Below, in pieces: positions 8,719 to 17,544 of a stretch of 40,231 nucleotides of DNA (positions are counted from its first letter, which is position 1; each line of letters begins with the position of its first letter). Location: NCBI GenBank assembly GCA_031281225.1, contig JAITFQ010000056.1, positions 1 through 40,231 on the forward strand. Direction: 5' to 3'. Origin of the DNA: Chitinispirillales bacterium (GTDB taxonomy: Bacteria; Fibrobacterota; Chitinivibrionia; Chitinivibrionales; Chitinispirillaceae). The notes beneath the pieces are model-generated. The model was not told the DNA's origin. It saw only the letters and a program-made list of their open reading frames with translations, and did not search any database. The translations under genes and the position numbers were made by a program.

Positions 8719-11691
8719 CTACGATTTATACACGTCAATATAGACCTCGCCCGTCAGGCCTGACGGTCTCGCATTCAGGCGCAGGGCGTTGTCGATTGTG
8801 TTGACCACCTCTACCGACAGGGTGTTGCGCTGGACGTTGCAGAATTTCGTAACGTCCATCTCCATCGGCGGCCAATATAGCGTTCCGACATCAACATCGT
8901 TTATCTTCACATAGACGGTCCCCGATACGCTCGAAAAGCGCAGGACTACTTTGTCATAATCGTTGGGCACCTCAAAAACCTGCGTATACCGGGCGCGGCC
9001 CGACATGTACGGGTAGCCGTGTTTTGTCCATGAGTCGTGTCCCGCCATAGTAGCCTGCCTGTCAATCGCGAGCCCATGCCCGCCCTTGACGATGGCGAAC
9101 CCGCCGGTGATGAACGGAGGGTGAATTAGGGTCTGCGGGTCAATCGCGCTGCCGGTCGTGCGCAGGGATACGCGGTTGAGGCCTTTTGCTATCTTATCGC
9201 CGATTTCAAAATAGTGCGTTTTTTCCTCAAATAGTTTCAGGGGTAATTTTTCCCGCCACGCTGGATCCGCGTCACTGTAAAGAGTGTCATCAACGCGTAT
9301 GCCGTTGATGGAAATTTCAAGCCCCTGCGCCGGCGCTACGCTGCGGCTCAGGCCGTTCATTACGAATATGCAACTCTCGGGCGCTTCCTTGACGTCGAAG
9401 GCCGCTTCGTAAAAATGGGAAATCTGCCCGCTCTCGCGGCTCAGGCCCATCCGAACGTTCCAGTTCGACAGCGGGAGCACGTTGGCGCTCATGGGCTCAA
9501 ACTCCCATTGCTCCTTAAAAATAATCCTGTATGAGCGCGAAGGGAGCGCGAATGGGTTGAACTCCGGTTCCGCTGCGGCCATTGGGGCAGCGCTCGAAAC
9601 GATGAACATTGTTTCAAGCGGCGAGAACGTCAGGCGCAGCCGCGCGGTGTTTCTTTCAATCTCAAACGGCTCTATCTCGGTCAGTTCTCCGGTTGTGATG
9701 TTGACCGCCGTAAAATGCTTGTCGGCCTGCACCTCGGCTATCACCGTCTGCTCGGCGCTGTCGAGCATGCTGTGCAGCATGTACAGCTTGCCCCCTTCGC
9801 CATGGTAGACCTGTATCCCCACATCCGCGCTCTCGCCGCTCTCGCGTAGGAGGAACGCTTCGGGCTTGATGTTGCTTAGGGCCTGATCCAAATCGGAAGC
9901 GGGGATTATTGATACGTTTTCCCGCCGCGGGTGCGCCATGTTCTGTATTCGCTTGATCACGCTGTCGCTGGCGCCGTCCTCGAGGGTGCCTTTGGGCGTT
10001 TCATCTATAAATACGAGCGTCGTCCCCTTGATCGCGAGTTTTTCGAGAAACACGAGGAGCCGCCTCGTGACAAACGGAGCGTAGGGGACCACGAGCGCCT
10101 GATAGTTGCCCTTGCGTATCCGGTCGGCCGTCGCAAAATCCCCGCTTTGGCGCAGCGTGCAACTGAGCAGCAGATCCTCGGTAACGACGTCAAACCCCTT
10201 GCCGAAACAGCATAGAGCGTTTACCGTCCTCTGAAACCGTGCGATCCCCTCGCCTGCGAGCGCAGCATCACTAGGCAGGTAATCGCCCATGACACCGTCG
10301 GTGGGGCTTAAAACCGCCACCTCCCTCGACGTACTCAAGCCGGCCACCATCTCTTGAAGCCTTGCGCTATACGCGCAAAGCAGGTGCGCGTGCTCCCACT
10401 CGGGCGAATACCACGACGGGCCGAACGGCGTCTTGTAGCTGTTGCGCTGCTCGGTATTGAAATATATTCCATCAATCAGGATACGCGACGGTCCGGCGAG
10501 GAGGCTCAGGTCTATTTCGCGCTTCAAATCCTGCAGCCCGCTCCCGGCGGCCTGCCGATTGCGGCCAATGACGGTCACCGTCTCGCGGCGATACTGGTTG
10601 GTATTGACATCCGCCGCCGCCCGCAGAAGGGCGAAGTTGTCGAGGCTTCCGTCCAGATTTTGCAAACCGAGCGTTGTAAGCGAGGCTTCCGGCGGTACAT
10701 ACCCGTCGCAAAGCGCGTTTTCGAGTTTGTACATCCCCACCTCGGGCCAAAGCAGCCACTGCGACAGGCGGAACCTTTTTGCCCACGTGTCGAGCGCGGC
10801 GGCGAATTTCTCAGTTATCAGGCTGAAAATAAACGTGTGCGCCTGCACCCTGAGTCTCTCCGCGCCGGGCAGGTCAAGAAACAGGTACGGCAACATCCCC
10901 ATAAAATCCCGCTTATACCTTGATTTGTACTTCACCGCGATGTCTTCATCCCAGTAAATCGCGTTATTCCCCGGGCGCAGCGCTGGCATCTCCGTGATAA
11001 AACCCTCGAATGTGGTGGGGACATACCTCGAAAAATTGCTCTTTATCACTTCGAGAACATTCTGCATGTAATTCTGAACCGCCTTGGAGTTGAGCACATT
11101 CGGGATACCGCTGCCCGACGGGCAGCGCGCCGCCTCTTTCCGGTATATGATGAGCCGCCAATCCGGCCCCGGCGATTTCCAGTTGAACACACTTTTCCCC
11201 GCGGGGATCGTAACCTGCTTGATATCGACCGTCTGCGCAGCCTTGCCCGTACCCCTTCTAATCGCCTGCGCGATGTACTCGGACTCCGGGTCAAGCTCGA
11301 CATCAACCTCGTTTTCGTCCGCCGCGAGTGGGATGTCATGGTCGAGCACAAGGTACTCGGCCCGCAGCTTCCGGCTTTGGCCTATTGTGCAGGATTCAGG
11401 CTCTCCGCCCCACAGGAGCGAAAAATCGTCGGCGAGACGCACGCTCACCTTGTGCTGGCGGGCGATTTCGAGCGCTATTCCAAAATTGTCCATAAACTCC
11501 TGGGACAAATACGCCGGAAACATATCACGTCCCGGACGGATGGCGATTCCGCCGAATCCCTTGGATATCAGGGCGTTAACCTGCTTTTCAACCTCCGGCC
11601 CGGTAATATTCCGGTTCCAGATCCACATTGCCCAGGGCAGGGAAGCGCCGCTGGCGGACTGCTTGGCGAGAGCATTTTTTACGTTTTTCAA
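8719..11691 (-). CDS. Large glycoside hydrolase-like protein with C-terminal GH2-type sugar-binding jelly roll
   Basis: 990 aa; MWIWNRNITGPEVEKQVNALISKGFGGIAIRPGRDMFPAYLS..., C-terminal DKVVLRFSSVSGTVYVKINDVDVGTLYWPPMEMDVTKFC..NTLSVEVVNT. Confidence 0.7.
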   Translation of the reverse strand: MKNVKNALAKQSASGASLPWAMWIWNRNITGPEVEKQVNALISKGFGGIAIRPGRDMFPAYLSQEFMDNFGIALEIARQHKVSVRLADDFSLLWGGEPESCTIGQSRKLRAEYLVLDHDIPLAADENEVDVELDPESEYIAQAIRRGTGKAAQTVDIKQVTIPAGKSVFNWKSPGPDWRLIIYRKEAARCPSGSGIPNVLNSKAVQNYMQNVLEVIKSNFSRYVPTTFEGFITEMPALRPGNNAIYWDEDIAVKYKSRYKRDFMGMLPYLFLDLPGAERLRVQAHTFIFSLITEKFAAALDTWAKRFRLSQWLLWPEVGMYKLENALCDGYVPPEASLTTLGLQNLDGSLDNFALLRAAADVNTNQYRRETVTVIGRNRQAAGSGLQDLKREIDLSLLAGPSRILIDGIYFNTEQRNSYKTPFGPSWYSPEWEHAHLLCAYSARLQEMVAGLSTSREVAVLSPTDGVMGDYLPSDAALAGEGIARFQRTVNALCCFGKGFDVVTEDLLLSCTLRQSGDFATADRIRKGNYQALVVPYAPFVTRRLLVFLEKLAIKGTTLVFIDETPKGTLEDGASDSVIKRIQNMAHPRRENVSIIPASDLDQALSNIKPEAFLLRESGESADVGIQVYHGEGGKLYMLHSMLDSAEQTVIAEVQADKHFTAVNITTGELTEIEPFEIERNTARLRLTFSPLETMFIVSSAAPMAAAEPEFNPFALPSRSYRIIFKEQWEFEPMSANVLPLSNWNVRMGLSRESGQISHFYEAAFDVKEAPESCIFVMNGLSRSVAPAQGLEISINGIRVDDTLYSDADPAWREKLPLKLFEEKTHYFEIGDKIAKGLNRVSLRTTGSAIDPQTLIHPPFITGGFAIVKGGHGLAIDRQATMAGHDSWTKHGYPYMSGRARYTQVFEVPNDYDKVVLRFSSVSGTVYVKINDVDVGTLYWPPMEMDVTKFCNVQRNTLSVEVVNTIDNALRLNARPSGLTGEVYIDVYKS

Positions 11692-11849
11692 TGACAGCTC
11701 CTGAAAACCTGAAAATTTATATTTTATAGTATCAACGCGATATTATTACGCTCAAGGTAATATAGTAATTTAATATCGGGATAAGGAAAAAGCAATGCTT
11801 TTGTGAAAAATGTGGAGGACGGGATGGAAAACCTCATAATTTGGGGAAT

Positions 11850-11881
11850 AATTTTCCTACCCCGGCAAAATTTTCCTACCT
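11850..11881. repeat. Tandem direct repeat AATTTTCCTACC (x2)
   Basis: ATTTTCCTACC at 11851-11861 and 11870-11880, 19 nt period, about 95-125 nt upstream of the sigma-54 element. Confidence 0.6.
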
Positions 11882-11974
11882 GCAAATGCGGGGCGGTGCA
11901 AAAATTACCCGGTGCCGCCGCAAATAATACCCTGAAATATGCCCATATCGTCAAAAAAACAAAAAACTTTAGCG

Positions 11975-11989
11975 TGGCACGTTTTTTGC
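11975..11989 (+). promoter_or_regulatory. Sigma-54 (RpoN) -24/-12 promoter upstream of flgB
   Basis: TGGCAC-GTTTT-TTGC followed by T; matches TGGCAC-N5-TTGCW exactly; intergenic, about 80 nt upstream of flgB ATG. Confidence 0.85.
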
Positions 11990-12067
11990 TGTATTTAATT
12001 TACAGCGTAAAAAAATCACGAACCGCCGCCCGTGGTATCGGGGCGGGCAGACGAGAGGGTAAAAAAA

Positions 12068-12490
12068 ATGTTAAGCGGCGCAATCTTAAACAAAACGAAT
12101 CTTCCTGTAATAACACGCGGTATGGACGCCGCGATGCTGCGAGCCAGAGTTATGGCCAACAATATCGCCAACGTCAACACGCCGGGGTTTGCGCGGGTGG
12201 AGGTCAAGTTTGAGGAAGAGATGCGCCGGGCGCTCGACAGGACGCGGCTGCAAGGGACGAGGACGAACAACGGCCACATGAAAATCGGGCGGCTGAATTT
12301 GGACGAAGTTGGGCCCACGGCTTACAGGCCATACGACCCTACCCTACCGAGCGGCGTCAATAATGTTGATATTGATACCGAAATGGCCAAACTGGCGGAA
12401 ACGCAGATAGCGTTCAACTACCTGCAAAAATTCCATCAGGGCATGTTTAACAAATTGAATTCAGCCATATCGGCAAGACCGATACAATAA
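12068..12490 (+). CDS. flgB: Flagellar basal body rod protein FlgB
   Basis: MLSGAILNKTNLPVITRGMDAAMLRARVMANNIANVNTPGFARVEVKFEEE; start moved to ATG 12068 with upstream GAGAGGG. Confidence 0.93.
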   Translation: MLSGAILNKTNLPVITRGMDAAMLRARVMANNIANVNTPGFARVEVKFEEEMRRALDRTRLQGTRTNNGHMKIGRLNLDEVGPTAYRPYDPTLPSGVNNVDIDTEMAKLAETQIAFNYLQKFHQGMFNKLNSAISARPIQ

Positions 12491-12502
12491 ATATTGAAAA
12501 CC

Positions 12503-12530
12503 CGTAGGGGCGGGGTCAGCCCGCCCGCTA
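12503..12530 (+). repeat. Dispersed palindromic intergenic repeat
   Basis: CGTAGGGGCGGGGTCAGCCCGCCCGCTA; GGGCGGG/CCCGCCC stem. Confidence 0.75.
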
Positions 12531-12550
12531 TGCCAATAAGGAGATAAAAA

Positions 12551-13060
12551 ATGTCGTCAGTAGGCAGAGTTTTTTCCGGACTTGAACTGAGCGCCTCCGG
12601 CATGAGAGCCCAGCGCATACGCCAGAATACCATATCGTCGAACCTCGCGAACGCGGAAACGACCCGCACCCCCGAGGGCGGCCCGTACCGCAGGCAGTAC
12701 GTGGTATTTGAGGCGCAGTCAAACAGGCGCGATACGCGCATCCTGAATCAGGAGATCGCGCTTTCGGGCACCGCCACGCGTGAAAACCACCTGCCCATCC
12801 CCCCGTCGAACTTTCCGCGGGACGAAAGGTTTTTCGGCAGGGGCGTGGAGGTAGCGGAGATCAGGTCGGACTCCCGCCCCCCGAGGCTTGAGTACAACCC
12901 CGGCCACCCCGACGCCGATGAAAACGGCTACGTGGCAATGCCAAACGTAAACGTGATAGAAGAGATGACAGATATGATAGCGGCGACTAGAGCGTACGAA
13001 GCGAACGTCACCGCCTTTAACGCAATAAAAAGCATGTTAATGCAATCATTACAATCGTAA
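12551..13060 (+). CDS. flgC: Flagellar basal body rod protein FlgC
   Basis: GLELSASGMRAQRIRQNTISSNLANAETTRTPEGGPYRRQ..., C-terminal VNVIEEMTDMIAATRAYEANVTAFNAIKSM. Confidence 0.95.
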   Translation: MSSVGRVFSGLELSASGMRAQRIRQNTISSNLANAETTRTPEGGPYRRQYVVFEAQSNRRDTRILNQEIALSGTATRENHLPIPPSNFPRDERFFGRGVEVAEIRSDSRPPRLEYNPGHPDADENGYVAMPNVNVIEEMTDMIAATRAYEANVTAFNAIKSMLMQSLQS

Positions 13061-13135
13061 AACACACCCGTACGGGCGTTTAATTAAAATTAACAATTAG
13101 AACAAACGTAAAATTTTAAAGCAGGGAAATAAAAA

Positions 13136-13444
13136 ATGAATATGAACGGCATAGGTAATTCAACGGCATCGTGGGCGCAGTTTGTCAAGCTGACGCAGGC
13201 CGCGCGCGACCGCAACAACGGCGGTTTCTCGGTCGAAAACACCGGCGCAGCCAATACGTCCAAACAGGCGTCCGCTCCAAAGATGACACAAGATATCAAC
13301 GCTATTTCTTTTAAGCGTGTCGCAGATGTATATTCATCAGTAAACCAGTCGGCGCAGACCATGCACATGCAATCGGCCGCGTCGCTCATAATGGATCAGA
13401 TACAACGTAAAGTTGTAGGCGGCAAGTTTGACGCCTACGCGTAA
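13136..13444 (+). CDS. Unknown 102 aa protein inside the flagellar operon
   Basis: ATG with upstream purine-rich GCAGGGA; co-directional between flgC and fliE; no family recognised. Confidence 0.75.
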   Translation: MNMNGIGNSTASWAQFVKLTQAARDRNNGGFSVENTGAANTSKQASAPKMTQDINAISFKRVADVYSSVNQSAQTMHMQSAASLIMDQIQRKVVGGKFDAYA

Positions 13445-13461
13445 TTTAAAAACGAAAAATC

Positions 13462-13499
13462 AGCCCGCGGAGGCAAACAGCGTTCGGCCGCCGCGGGTA
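13462..13499 (+). repeat. Hairpin, probably a diverged copy of the dispersed repeat
   Basis: CCCGCGGAGGC AAACAGCGTTC GGCCGCCGCGGG; core GGCAAACAGCGTTCGGCC resembles GGGCGAACAGCGTTCGCCC at 19349. Confidence 0.5.
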
Positions 13500-13520
13500 T
13501 AAACAAAAAGGAGGTATACC

Positions 13521-13826
13521 ATGGAAGGTATCAATTCAATCGGTCCAATCCAAACCGGATCGCTACCCGGCCAAATTGGCCCCGCCTCCCGGCAACAGGG
13601 CGGCGGGATGTCGTTCAGGGACACGCTGAACGGGTTTTTGGGCGAGGTTAACCAACTGCAAAACAAGGCCAGCACCGCGGTGCAAAGGCTTGCGGCCGGG
13701 GAGATTACAGACGTGCATCAGGTAATGACCGCGTCCGAAGAGGCTAAGGTAGCCTTCAACCTGATGATGGAGGTACGGAACAAGGTCATGGAAGCGTATC
13801 AGGAAGTGTTGCGGATACGGTTATAA
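13521..13826 (+). CDS. fliE: Flagellar hook-basal body complex protein FliE
   Basis: SFRDTLNGFLGEVNQLQNKASTAVQRLAAGEITDVHQVMTASEEAKVAFNLMMEVRNKVMEAYQEVLRIRL; AAGGAGG RBS. Confidence 0.95.
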   Translation: MEGINSIGPIQTGSLPGQIGPASRQQGGGMSFRDTLNGFLGEVNQLQNKASTAVQRLAAGEITDVHQVMTASEEAKVAFNLMMEVRNKVMEAYQEVLRIRL

Positions 13827-13830
13827 TTTA

Positions 13831-13855
13831 TAGGGGCGGCGACAGGGCCGCCCGC
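13831..13855 (+). repeat. Dispersed palindromic intergenic repeat
   Basis: TAGGGGCGGCGACAGGGCCGCCCGC; GGGCGGC/GCCGCCC stem. Confidence 0.75.
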
Positions 13856-13964
13856 ATTTACCACAATTTTTAATGGAAATATTAAATTTTTTTAAAACAT
13901 ATAGAAATCTTGATTACCGTAACCCCATACTATAGATATACATACGCAAATTCAGGAGAAAAAA

Positions 13965-15518
13965 ATGTCCGAGTTTTTCAAGCAATTAATCGTCCAACTG
14001 TCAGCCCTATGGCAGAAGTTGTCGTTCCAACAAAAGCTTATCACGTCCTCACTTGTGGGGCTCACGCTTCTCGGGCTGATGGGGCTTATGTTTTTCGCGC
14101 ACACTTCCGGCGGGGGCGGGGGTTCAGCAGCGCGCAATTCCGGCGGCATGAGGATACTGTACTCGGACCTGGACATTGAGGAAGCCACGCAGCTTGTCGA
14201 CCAGCTCAACAAGGGCGGCTACAGGTACAGGTTGGAGAATAGCGGGCGCAACATTCTTGTAAACCCCAAGCAGATTTACGAAATCCGCATGGCGCTCGCC
14301 CGCGAGGGCCTGCCGCGCAGGCGCGGAATCGGGAACGAGCTGTTTGACAAAACGACGCTCGGCATGACCGATTTTACCCAAAAACTCAACGCCCGCCGCG
14401 CGCTTGAGGGGGAATTACAGCGGACCATTGAGGATTTGGACGAAGTGAGGACGGCGCGCGTGCATATCGTTATTCCGGAACATACAATATTCCTTGATCA
14501 GCAGAAAGACGCGAAAGCCTCGGTGGTAATACGGCCGGTACTGGGCCGGGAGCTTTCAAGGGAGCAAATTCGCGGTATCACACACCTGGTTTCGTCGAGC
14601 GTAGACGGGTTGCGGCCACAAAATATATCCATAGTTGACATTGACGGGAGGCTCCTGTCGAGCCCGTTTGCCGACAACGAAACGGCTATGACGTCGTCCC
14701 AAAACAGAGAGTTGCAGCAGAACGTAGAGCGCTACCTTGAAGGCAAAGCGACGCAGATGCTCGCTGGCGTGCTGGGGCACTCCAAGTCTATGGTTAAAAT
14801 TGCCGCCGACCTCGACTTCGATCAGGTTGAGAAGACGATAGAGACATTCGATCCCGAGAGCCGCGTTGCGCGGTCGGAGGAGCGGCAGGAGGAGAATACC
14901 AAAAACGCGCCGGACGGCGACCACCAGCGTGAGCGGTCGCTTACAAATTTTGAGATCGACAGGACTGTCCAGCGGGTCGTGCAGGAGGTTGGGAACGTGA
15001 GGCGGCTCACCGTATCGGTGGCGGTTGACGGCAGATATGAGATGGTTGACGGCCGGCGCGAGTTTGTCGACCGTAGCGACGACGACATGATGAAGATTGA
15101 AGAGTTGGTCAAAAACGCCGTGGGTTACGATCTTGCCCGCGGCGACATGATCACCGTTGCCTCTCTGCGGTTTGACAACGAATTTCTCCGTATGGAGCAG
15201 GAACGGATGCTCGCCGAAGACCTGCGCGCGAACCGTGCCCTCATAATAAAACTCGCCCTCGCGGTGATCGCCGGCATAGCGTTTTTGTTCCTTGTCCGTT
15301 CGATAGCGAAAGCGATTACGGAAGCGATGAACCCGCCGGTCCCCGCCCTCGAACACCTCGGCCTCGAAGAGTTGATTGAAGAGGAACCGGTTTCCGAGAA
15401 TCAGCAGCGGGCGAACCAGATTTTGGAAAAGGTGGAGAACCTTACAAATCAGGCCCCGGTAAACATCGCGTCGATTATCCGTCAATGGTTATTGGAAGGC
15501 GTCGGGGAAAAACGTTAA
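13965..15518 (+). CDS. fliF: Flagellar MS-ring protein FliF
   Basis: 517 aa; MRILYSDLDIEEATQLVDQLNKGGYRYRLENSGRNILV, ALEGELQRTIEDLDEVRTARVHIVIPE, two TM segments. Confidence 0.96.
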   Translation: MSEFFKQLIVQLSALWQKLSFQQKLITSSLVGLTLLGLMGLMFFAHTSGGGGGSAARNSGGMRILYSDLDIEEATQLVDQLNKGGYRYRLENSGRNILVNPKQIYEIRMALAREGLPRRRGIGNELFDKTTLGMTDFTQKLNARRALEGELQRTIEDLDEVRTARVHIVIPEHTIFLDQQKDAKASVVIRPVLGRELSREQIRGITHLVSSSVDGLRPQNISIVDIDGRLLSSPFADNETAMTSSQNRELQQNVERYLEGKATQMLAGVLGHSKSMVKIAADLDFDQVEKTIETFDPESRVARSEERQEENTKNAPDGDHQRERSLTNFEIDRTVQRVVQEVGNVRRLTVSVAVDGRYEMVDGRREFVDRSDDDMMKIEELVKNAVGYDLARGDMITVASLRFDNEFLRMEQERMLAEDLRANRALIIKLALAVIAGIAFLFLVRSIAKAITEAMNPPVPALEHLGLEELIEEEPVSENQQRANQILEKVENLTNQAPVNIASIIRQWLLEGVGEKR

Positions 15519-15537
15519 GGGTGGGGATTGATAAAAA

Positions 15538-16647
15538 ATGGCCAAAAAAACAAAAGTTAAGAAAAAAGATAGCACCGAGGAATCCGGCGGCATCACTGCT
15601 GCGCAGCTCGCGTCCTTGCAGAAGTCCAAAAAGAACGTCAGCATAAGCCATATCCCCGGCCCCGTCAAGGCCGCAATAGTGATGGTCGCGCTCGGGACAG
15701 AAGCGTCGAGCAAGGTGTTCAAGATACTTGACGAAATCGACATTGAGCGGCTATCAACCGAAATAGCGCGTCTTGAAAACGTTTCGCAAGACATACGCGA
15801 AGCCGTGCTTGAGGAGTTCCATACCCTCGCGCTCGCGCACCAATACATATCGCAGGGCGGCCTCGACTACGCACGCAAGGTGCTCGAAGCCGCACTAGGG
15901 CCAAACAGGGCAAGCGAGATTCTCGAAAAAGTTCAGCAGAAAATCCGCACTACCGGTTTTAACCTGCTCGAAACAATCGACCCCAAGCAGCTTATAGAGT
16001 ATATTCAGAAGGAGCACCCGCAGACAATCGCCATTCTGCTCGCGCACATGGCGGCCCCGAGCGCCGCCGCGATCGTATCCGCGCTGCCGCAGATGGTACA
16101 GATAGATGTCGCGACGCGCGTGGCAACCATGGAGAGCATCTCACCGGAAACGCTCTCGCAGATTGAGGAAGTTTTGGTCACGCAGATTAAATCGCTATTC
16201 GGCGGCGACGTGTCGAAAATCGGCGGCGTCAAGGCCGTCGCGGAGATACTCAACAGCGTCGACCGCGGTACAGAGAAAAATATTATCGGCAACCTTGAGC
16301 GGGAAAACCCCGAGCTTGCTACCGAAATCAAGAAACTCATGTTCGTTTTCGACGACGTACAGTTGCTCGACGACCGTTCGATGCAGCGCCTGCTCAAGGA
16401 GATCGACACGAAAGAACTCGGCATGGCGCTCAAGAGCGCGTCGGAAGAACTGCAGGAAAAGTTCTTCAAAAACATGTCGGCGCGCGCGGCGGAGATGATA
16501 AAGGAGGACATGCAGTTTATGGGCCCGATACGCCTCAAAGACGTGGAAGAGGTGCAGCAGAGAATTGTCGACGTTATCCGCAGGCTGGAAGAAGAGGGAG
16601 AGATCGTCATCAGCGGACGCGGCGGAGATGATAATGTTGTTGTGTAG
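15538..16647 (+). CDS. fliG: Flagellar motor switch protein FliG
   Basis: QLIEYIQKEHPQTIAILLAHM, MFVFDDVQLLDDRSMQRLLKEIDTKELGMALKSAS, FKNMSARAAEMIKEDMQFMGPIRLKDVEEVQQRIVDVIRRLEEEGEI. Confidence 0.97.
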   Translation: MAKKTKVKKKDSTEESGGITAAQLASLQKSKKNVSISHIPGPVKAAIVMVALGTEASSKVFKILDEIDIERLSTEIARLENVSQDIREAVLEEFHTLALAHQYISQGGLDYARKVLEAALGPNRASEILEKVQQKIRTTGFNLLETIDPKQLIEYIQKEHPQTIAILLAHMAAPSAAAIVSALPQMVQIDVATRVATMESISPETLSQIEEVLVTQIKSLFGGDVSKIGGVKAVAEILNSVDRGTEKNIIGNLERENPELATEIKKLMFVFDDVQLLDDRSMQRLLKEIDTKELGMALKSASEELQEKFFKNMSARAAEMIKEDMQFMGPIRLKDVEEVQQRIVDVIRRLEEEGEIVISGRGGDDNVVV

Positions 16648-16665
16648 ACAGGGTGAATTCCTATA

Positions 16666-17532
16666 ATGAACGAAAAGCGCGAAGAAACTATCGTCAACGA
16701 GAGCGTTTCAGTCCTGTTGGACAAGCTCTTGAAAGCCGAGGATCCGGCCACTATCGGCATCCGCCGCATATTGCGCAAAAAGATGGACGGTGACAACACC
16801 TTCCCGCTCAAAGCGCCGGAGATGGAATCATTCGATACATCCGGGAAGCCTGCCGGCAAGGGCGGCAAGGATGGCTCGCAGATATGGACCGAGGAGGAGC
16901 GAGCCCACCTCGAACTCGAAAAAAAAGTGCGGGAACTCGAACGCTCGATCACGCAGGAAAAAGTATCCGCCAAACGCACCGCCACGGAAAGCCGCGAATC
17001 GGGGAAACAGGAAGGGTTCGCCGAGGGTGAAAAGGCCGGCTTCGCGGCCGCCGAAAAAAAGTTCAACGCCGAAATCGCCAAACTTAAAGACCAGACCGCA
17101 AAGTATTTTAAGCAATTAGAAACATCCAAAAAGGAGATGATACACGGGCTTGAAAACATCCTGCTGAAATTTTGCATGGAGCTGACAAAAAAGGCGGTGG
17201 CGTGCGAACTTGCCATCAATCCAAACGTAGTCCTCGCAGCGATAAAAAAATCGCTCTCCATGATCGCCGACCGCGACAACATACTGATACGTGTAGCACC
17301 GGGCGACCTTGAAACGGCAAGCGGCAGCAAGGATTTTTTAAGCTCGGTGACCGAACGCCTCGAAAACGTCCGCATCGAGGAAGACGCCCGTATCGGAAAA
17401 GGGGGCTGCATCGTCGAATCAAATTCCGGCATGGTCGACGCGCGGCTCGGCGTTCAATTAGAAGAGATTGAGGTGCTTGTAGAAAAGGCGTGGGAATCCG
17501 CGGACATATCCGCAAGCGAACCGCCGCAATAG
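16666..17532 (+). CDS. fliH: Flagellar assembly protein FliH
   Basis: 288 aa; coiled-coil middle, C-terminal GGCIVESNSGMVDARLGVQLEEIE; position between fliG and fliI. Confidence 0.88.
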   Translation: MNEKREETIVNESVSVLLDKLLKAEDPATIGIRRILRKKMDGDNTFPLKAPEMESFDTSGKPAGKGGKDGSQIWTEEERAHLELEKKVRELERSITQEKVSAKRTATESRESGKQEGFAEGEKAGFAAAEKKFNAEIAKLKDQTAKYFKQLETSKKEMIHGLENILLKFCMELTKKAVACELAINPNVVLAAIKKSLSMIADRDNILIRVAPGDLETASGSKDFLSSVTERLENVRIEEDARIGKGGCIVESNSGMVDARLGVQLEEIEVLVEKAWESADISASEPPQ

Positions 17533-17544
17533 ATACCGGGGCAG

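Noticed and set aside
12436-12741. 101-aa minus ORF across flgB/flgC
   Set aside because: Antisense to clear flagellar genes and crosses the palindromic repeat
14556-15485. 309-aa minus-strand ORF
   Set aside because: Fully antisense to fliF with no recognisable domain
16005-17432. 475-aa ORF on the minus strand (listed)
   Set aside because: Antisense shadow of fliG/fliH; Ser/Phe/Arg-rich composition expected from complementing GC-biased codons; sense genes are unambiguous
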